From an uncultured Bacteroidales bacterium (GTDB lineage Bacteria > Bacteroidota > Bacteroidia > Bacteroidales > UBA932), in contig CALEJC010000208.1 in the NCBI GenBank assembly GCA_937898205.1, forward strand, positions 1 through 8,026: a stretch of DNA of 8,026 bases, read 5' to 3'. The translations under genes and the position numbers were made by a program. The notes under the pieces are model-generated. The model was not told the DNA's origin. It did not search any database and was given only the letters and a program-made list of their open reading frames with translations. Shown here in pieces: positions 5,815 through 8,026 of the stretch (position 1 is the first letter of the stretch; each line of letters begins with the position of its first letter).

Positions 5815-5944
5815 ATAATTTATCAGCACATCTCGCTCCTTCTGCCGCTTCCCGTGTGCGCTGGGAGCTGTTTTCGTTCACGACAGCCAAGGCCAGTATT
5901 ACTGCGAGCTGCCGGTGCGAGTAAGTCGAGCTCTTATGATGCAA
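5815..5944. other. Intergenic stretch, more GC-rich than its right neighbour, no assigned gene
   Basis: About 130 bp between the split terminator and the stop of the 298-codon gene. Its base composition resembles the rhamnose operon rather than the AT-rich gene beside it. One plus-strand frame is open without an ATG (contains VHDSQGQYYCELPVRV) and ends at a TGA near 5954; a minus-strand frame is also open. Neither resembles a family I know. It could be a gene remnant or simple spacer. Confidence 0.35.
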
Positions 5945-6841
5945 TTATCTATATGAAATACGATACTCTGTACGATAATTCGGGCAAGACGAGTCTGTGT
6001 CATAAGAAATCTTTTCAACTACATTTCCGTATGAATCGCACTTATAAGTCCAAGAGTCAGTTGTTTCTGTACTAGAAACTTTAAAAAGTTTCCTGAACAT
6101 TTCAGGAGTCGGTGTTTTCATCTTTTTTGAAAATAGGAAACCTTTATCATCATAGAAATATGTGATCGTTTGATATATTTCCATTTCATCACGTTGTCCG
6201 GTTGCTTTATATACAATTTCTTGTATTATCTTTCCTTCTATATTGTATGTTTTGAGAGTTTTTGATAAGAGCTTATCATCATAGTACTCCTCAATCTCAA
6301 CAACATTCATATGGTTATCATAGGTGTAAACTGCACATTCATTCCCACTGATATATTTCTTTGTTGTGAGACACCCATGTGAATCATAGACATACTCTTC
6401 TGTATGTATAATATGGCCGTCATCGCTGTACCTTTCTCCCTTAATTTTCTGCCAACTATCATTATATGTAAAAAGAGTTTCATATTCTATTGTCAACCCA
6501 GCAATAACATACCCTATTTCACGAATTCTAGTGTTATATCCTAAATCATTATAAAGTAAATATAGCTCCTTAGGATATACTACGTCTTTATTTAAATCCA
6601 CATATGGACATATATAAGTCACATCACCGTTTTTATTGAATTTTATAAGCGTAGTATCTCTCGGATATTCTTCTCCGTTCTCAGTATTGATAGAGAAGCC
6701 TATGATCTCAATCTGTTCAACATCTCCTTTTAATGGAAAGCTGTACTCTGTAAATCTTAGACCATTACGATGAGGTATATTCTCTGCATGTGATATAGAA
6801 CAAAGAATGACAGATACAAGGATTATAAATAATCGTTTCAT
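5945..6841 (-). CDS. Secreted protein of unknown function with YD-like repeats
   Basis: I do not recognise a named family for this 298-residue protein. Residues 1-19 are a signal peptide (MKRLF, hydrophobic core IILVSVILCSI, SHA|E cleavage site), and C14 lacks a lipobox, so a soluble exported protein is likely. The rest is made of loosely repeated units of about 20-30 residues with an aromatic-aromatic-D/N-x-x-G core: LYNDLGYN (96-103), FTYNDSW (124-130), YVYDSHGCL (150-158), VYTYDNHMNV (171-180), KTYNIEGKI (197-205), TYFYDDKGFL (227-236) and YKCDSYGNV (266-274). Such units resemble the beta-hairpin YD repeats of RHS-type proteins and similar Bacteroidota surface proteins, but no toxin domain or core of an RHS shell is present. 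The gene is clearly more AT-rich than its neighbours, with AGA/ATA-type codons, suggesting a different origin or low expression. It is transcribed alone, convergent with rhaT. Confidence 0.8.
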   Translation of the reverse strand: MKRLFIILVSVILCSISHAENIPHRNGLRFTEYSFPLKGDVEQIEIIGFSINTENGEEYPRDTTLIKFNKNGDVTYICPYVDLNKDVVYPKELYLLYNDLGYNTRIREIGYVIAGLTIEYETLFTYNDSWQKIKGERYSDDGHIIHTEEYVYDSHGCLTTKKYISGNECAVYTYDNHMNVVEIEEYYDDKLLSKTLKTYNIEGKIIQEIVYKATGQRDEMEIYQTITYFYDDKGFLFSKKMKTPTPEMFRKLFKVSSTETTDSWTYKCDSYGNVVEKISYDTDSSCPNYRTEYRISYR

Positions 6842-6862
6842 CGTCTCGCAGATTACTTTTCA

Positions 6863-6893
6863 CAAATTTATATAATTCTCCACGCCTTTGCAA
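6863..6893 (-). promoter_or_regulatory. Promoter of the YD-repeat gene
   Basis: On the minus strand TTG (6893-6891) and TAAATTTG (6870-6863) are separated by 20 bp, matching the Bacteroidota -33 TTTG / -7 TAnnTTTG layout. The predicted start is near 6857, leaving a leader of about 16 nt before the ATG at 6841. Confidence 0.6.
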
Positions 6894-7071
6894 TAAGCTG
6901 ACTCAGTGAACTCCTTTTGTAAAATCGTTATGTTACACCTTTAGCACCTAATTAGATAGGCACTACACTCTCCTGGAGTCAGTTGCCCTTCCGCTCACCA
7001 TAGCAAACAAAAAAAGGAACTACAGGATGGCTTGCTCCAGAGTTTCAATCAGATAATCCATATACACCACC
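6894..7071. other. Intergenic region with no assigned gene
   Basis: No credible coding region, tRNA or complete repeat is seen in about 180 bp. Two weak inverted pairs occur: CTGACTC (6898-6904) with GAGTCAG (6976-6982), and CTGGAG (6973-6978) with CTCCAG (7034-7039). They might be folding remnants of a small element, but neither has flanking duplications that I can see. An A run (7010-7016) gives a T run on the minus strand without a good stem before it. Confidence 0.4.
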
Positions 7072-7102
7072 TTGTTAGCCAAATAGGAATTTTGTAATTT
7101 TG
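7072..7102 (+). promoter_or_regulatory. Promoter of the riboswitch-btuB transcript
   Basis: TTG (7072-7074) and TAATTTTG (7095-7102) are spaced by 20 bp and fit the Bacteroidota -33/-7 consensus. Transcription should begin near 7108, just before the riboswitch aptamer, giving a 5' leader of about 210 nt. Confidence 0.65.
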
Positions 7103-7109
7103 CACTCGT

Positions 7110-7290
7110 TAAGCGTTGTGGTGAAGACCTCAAGTCTTTGAAAAGGGAATCCGGTCCGAGTCCGGAACTGTGCCCGCAGCTGTAGATCCCGTCAATGCCC
7201 GGCAGATGCCATTGTCCTCTGAGGATGAGAAGGCGCCGAAGCAGGGATGAGTCAGAAGACCTGCCATAATGAATTATTAATCCACCGGGC
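7110..7290 (+). ncRNA. Cobalamin (vitamin B12) riboswitch
   Basis: This leader RNA binds adenosylcobalamin or a related cobalamin and lowers expression of the downstream receptor. Conserved blocks occur in order: AAAAGGGAATCCGG (7141-7154), the P6-like hairpin CCGG-TCCGAGT-CCGG, AACTGTGCCCGCAGCTGTA (7166-7184), GATGCCATTG (7205-7214), and the B12 box AGTCAGAAGACCTGCC (7250-7265). A small stem AAGAC/GTCTT lies before the core (about 7124-7138). GCCCGG (7197-7202) is exactly complementary to CCGGGC (7285-7290), placed where the L5-L13 kissing contact of these riboswitches forms, so the second site is probably part of the expression platform. No T run follows, which favours control of translation initiation over termination. 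The outer boundaries are approximate. Confidence 0.93.
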
Positions 7291-7319
7291 TCGGGGCCAA
7301 GTCTGTAGTAGATAGAAAT

Positions 7320-8026
7320 ATGCATTTATTATCCCTTGTCCTGATGCTGGGGCTAAGCACCGGCATTACAGGGCCGACAGACACACTTCAATCTGTCACA
7401 GTCACAGCCGACAAAGGCATCATCGTCTCTCGTGCAGACACCATTAAAATCAGACCAAGCCAGAGAACAAGTGACATACTTCTTGGCTCTAGTGCACTCA
7501 TTTTCAGCGATTACGGCGGTCCATCCGGTACAAAAAACATCAGTCTCAGAGGATTAGGAATTGCTCACACCAGCATATATATAGATGGTATCAGAGTAAA
7601 CAACGTGCAGAACGGTCAGTCAGATCTAGGCCTGATGGACGCACAGCTTTACAGCAGGGTAGTCATTGATTATGCCCAAAACAGCGTCAATTTTGTTTCT
7701 TCTGTCCCTGAACTCGGAAACAAGAAGTTTCAAACACAGATTAGCACAGAGTTAGGCTCTTGGGAAACTTATACCGGAGCAGCACAATTCTCAATGCAAC
7801 TTAGCCCGGGCATCACCGCCAGAATCTCGGCTCGCGGAACTAAAAGTGCAGGTAACTACGAGTACGGAGCTGGTCTCACACGCACCAATGCAGACGAGCA
7901 GCAGATTAGCGCGCAGGCGGATCTGTATGGCAGCCTTTGCCAAGGCAGATGGCAGATCAAAGCTCATTACGGCAACAGCGACCGCGGCTCTCCAGGAGCC
8001 ATCAGCTGGCCTTCGCAAGACAGACA
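7320..8026 (+). CDS. btuB: TonB-dependent outer-membrane cobalamin receptor, N-terminal part (3' end beyond window)
   Basis: This gene encodes a TonB-dependent outer-membrane beta-barrel receptor; its position directly under a cobalamin riboswitch points to vitamin B12 or other corrinoid uptake. The frame is open from the ATG at 7320 to the edge (235 codons), and most of the barrel is missing. Residues 1-18 are a short signal sequence (MHLLSLVLMLGLSTG). DTLQSVTVTAD (21-31) looks like a TonB box, and the plug domain spans about 35-130, with SDILLGSS, ISLRGLG (74-80) and TSIYIDGIRVNN (84-95), the usual plug core. The first barrel strands follow from about residue 135, with SAGNYEYG (176-183) and SDRGSPGAISWPSQDR (220-235), a motif common in Bacteroidota BtuB-like receptors. 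The start is supported by the signal sequence and by the leader length. Corrinoid specificity is inferred from the riboswitch and overall similarity, not from binding residues. Confidence 0.88.
   Translation, partial: MHLLSLVLMLGLSTGITGPTDTLQSVTVTADKGIIVSRADTIKIRPSQRTSDILLGSSALIFSDYGGPSGTKNISLRGLGIAHTSIYIDGIRVNNVQNGQSDLGLMDAQLYSRVVIDYAQNSVNFVSSVPELGNKKFQTQISTELGSWETYTGAAQFSMQLSPGITARISARGTKSAGNYEYGAGLTRTNADEQQISAQADLYGSLCQGRWQIKAHYGNSDRGSPGAISWPSQDR

Noticed and set aside
5770..6075. 101-codon plus-strand ORF
   Set aside because: It starts in the IS end, crosses the terminator arm and overlaps the signal-peptide gene antisense; no coherent protein features.
6898..7039. Possible small inverted-repeat element (MITE) from the CTGACTC/GAGTCAG and CTGGAG/CTCCAG pairs
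   Set aside because: The matches are only 6-7 bases, are not at common borders, and no target duplication is visible.
7020..7325. 101-codon minus-strand ORF, ending in MDYLIETLEQAIL
   Set aside because: It runs antisense through the whole cobalamin riboswitch; conserved RNA blocks explain the sequence. The last 13 codons look protein-like but are too few to call a gene.
1..8026. CRISPR array, tRNA or rRNA genes
   Set aside because: No regularly spaced repeats, cloverleaf candidates or rRNA signatures were seen on either strand.

Overview
The window looks like a Bacteroidales chromosome, possibly Prevotellaceae. The evidence is the Bacteroidota-type -7 promoter element (TAnnTTTG) before several genes, the lack of clear Shine-Dalgarno sequences, a DUF4861-type secreted protein, and a TonB-dependent receptor under a cobalamin riboswitch. 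The species cannot be named from sequence reading alone.

Layout. (1) 1-522, minus strand: the N-terminal 174 residues of a secreted DUF4861-like protein that runs off the left edge. (2) 523-589: a short divergent control region with two back-to-back -7 elements. (3) 590-4299, plus strand: a compact L-rhamnose operon of rhamnulokinase (rhaB), L-rhamnose isomerase (rhaA) and rhamnose/proton symporter (rhaT), separated by 12 and 5 bp. (4) 4337-5795: an apparently intact 1459-bp IS3-family insertion sequence on the minus strand, with orfA, orfB, a -1 frameshift site, imperfect terminal inverted repeats and an ATT target duplication. (5) 5945-6841, minus strand: an AT-rich gene for a secreted protein of unknown function with YD-like repeats. 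(6) 6842-7319: intergenic region with the promoter of that gene, about 200 bp with no assigned function, then a promoter and a cobalamin riboswitch. (7) 7320-8026, plus strand: the start of a BtuB-like TonB-dependent receptor, cut by the right edge.

How the genes work together. RhaT imports L-rhamnose, RhaA isomerises it to L-rhamnulose and RhaB phosphorylates that to L-rhamnulose-1-phosphate. The aldolase and lactaldehyde reductase that finish the pathway are not in the window. The divergent DUF4861 protein is exported and may act on rhamnose-containing glycans, by neighbourhood only. The riboswitch should turn the receptor gene off when cobalamin is plentiful.

Most notable observation: the insertion sequence sits exactly in the loop of what was an intrinsic terminator between rhaT and the convergent 298-codon gene. 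Removing the element and one ATT copy restores a 10-bp stem with a 3-nt loop between an A run and a U run. The element also carries a perfect 13-bp hairpin just upstream of orfA, placed to dampen transcription entering from outside. I found no clearly new multi-gene system; the rest is conventional.
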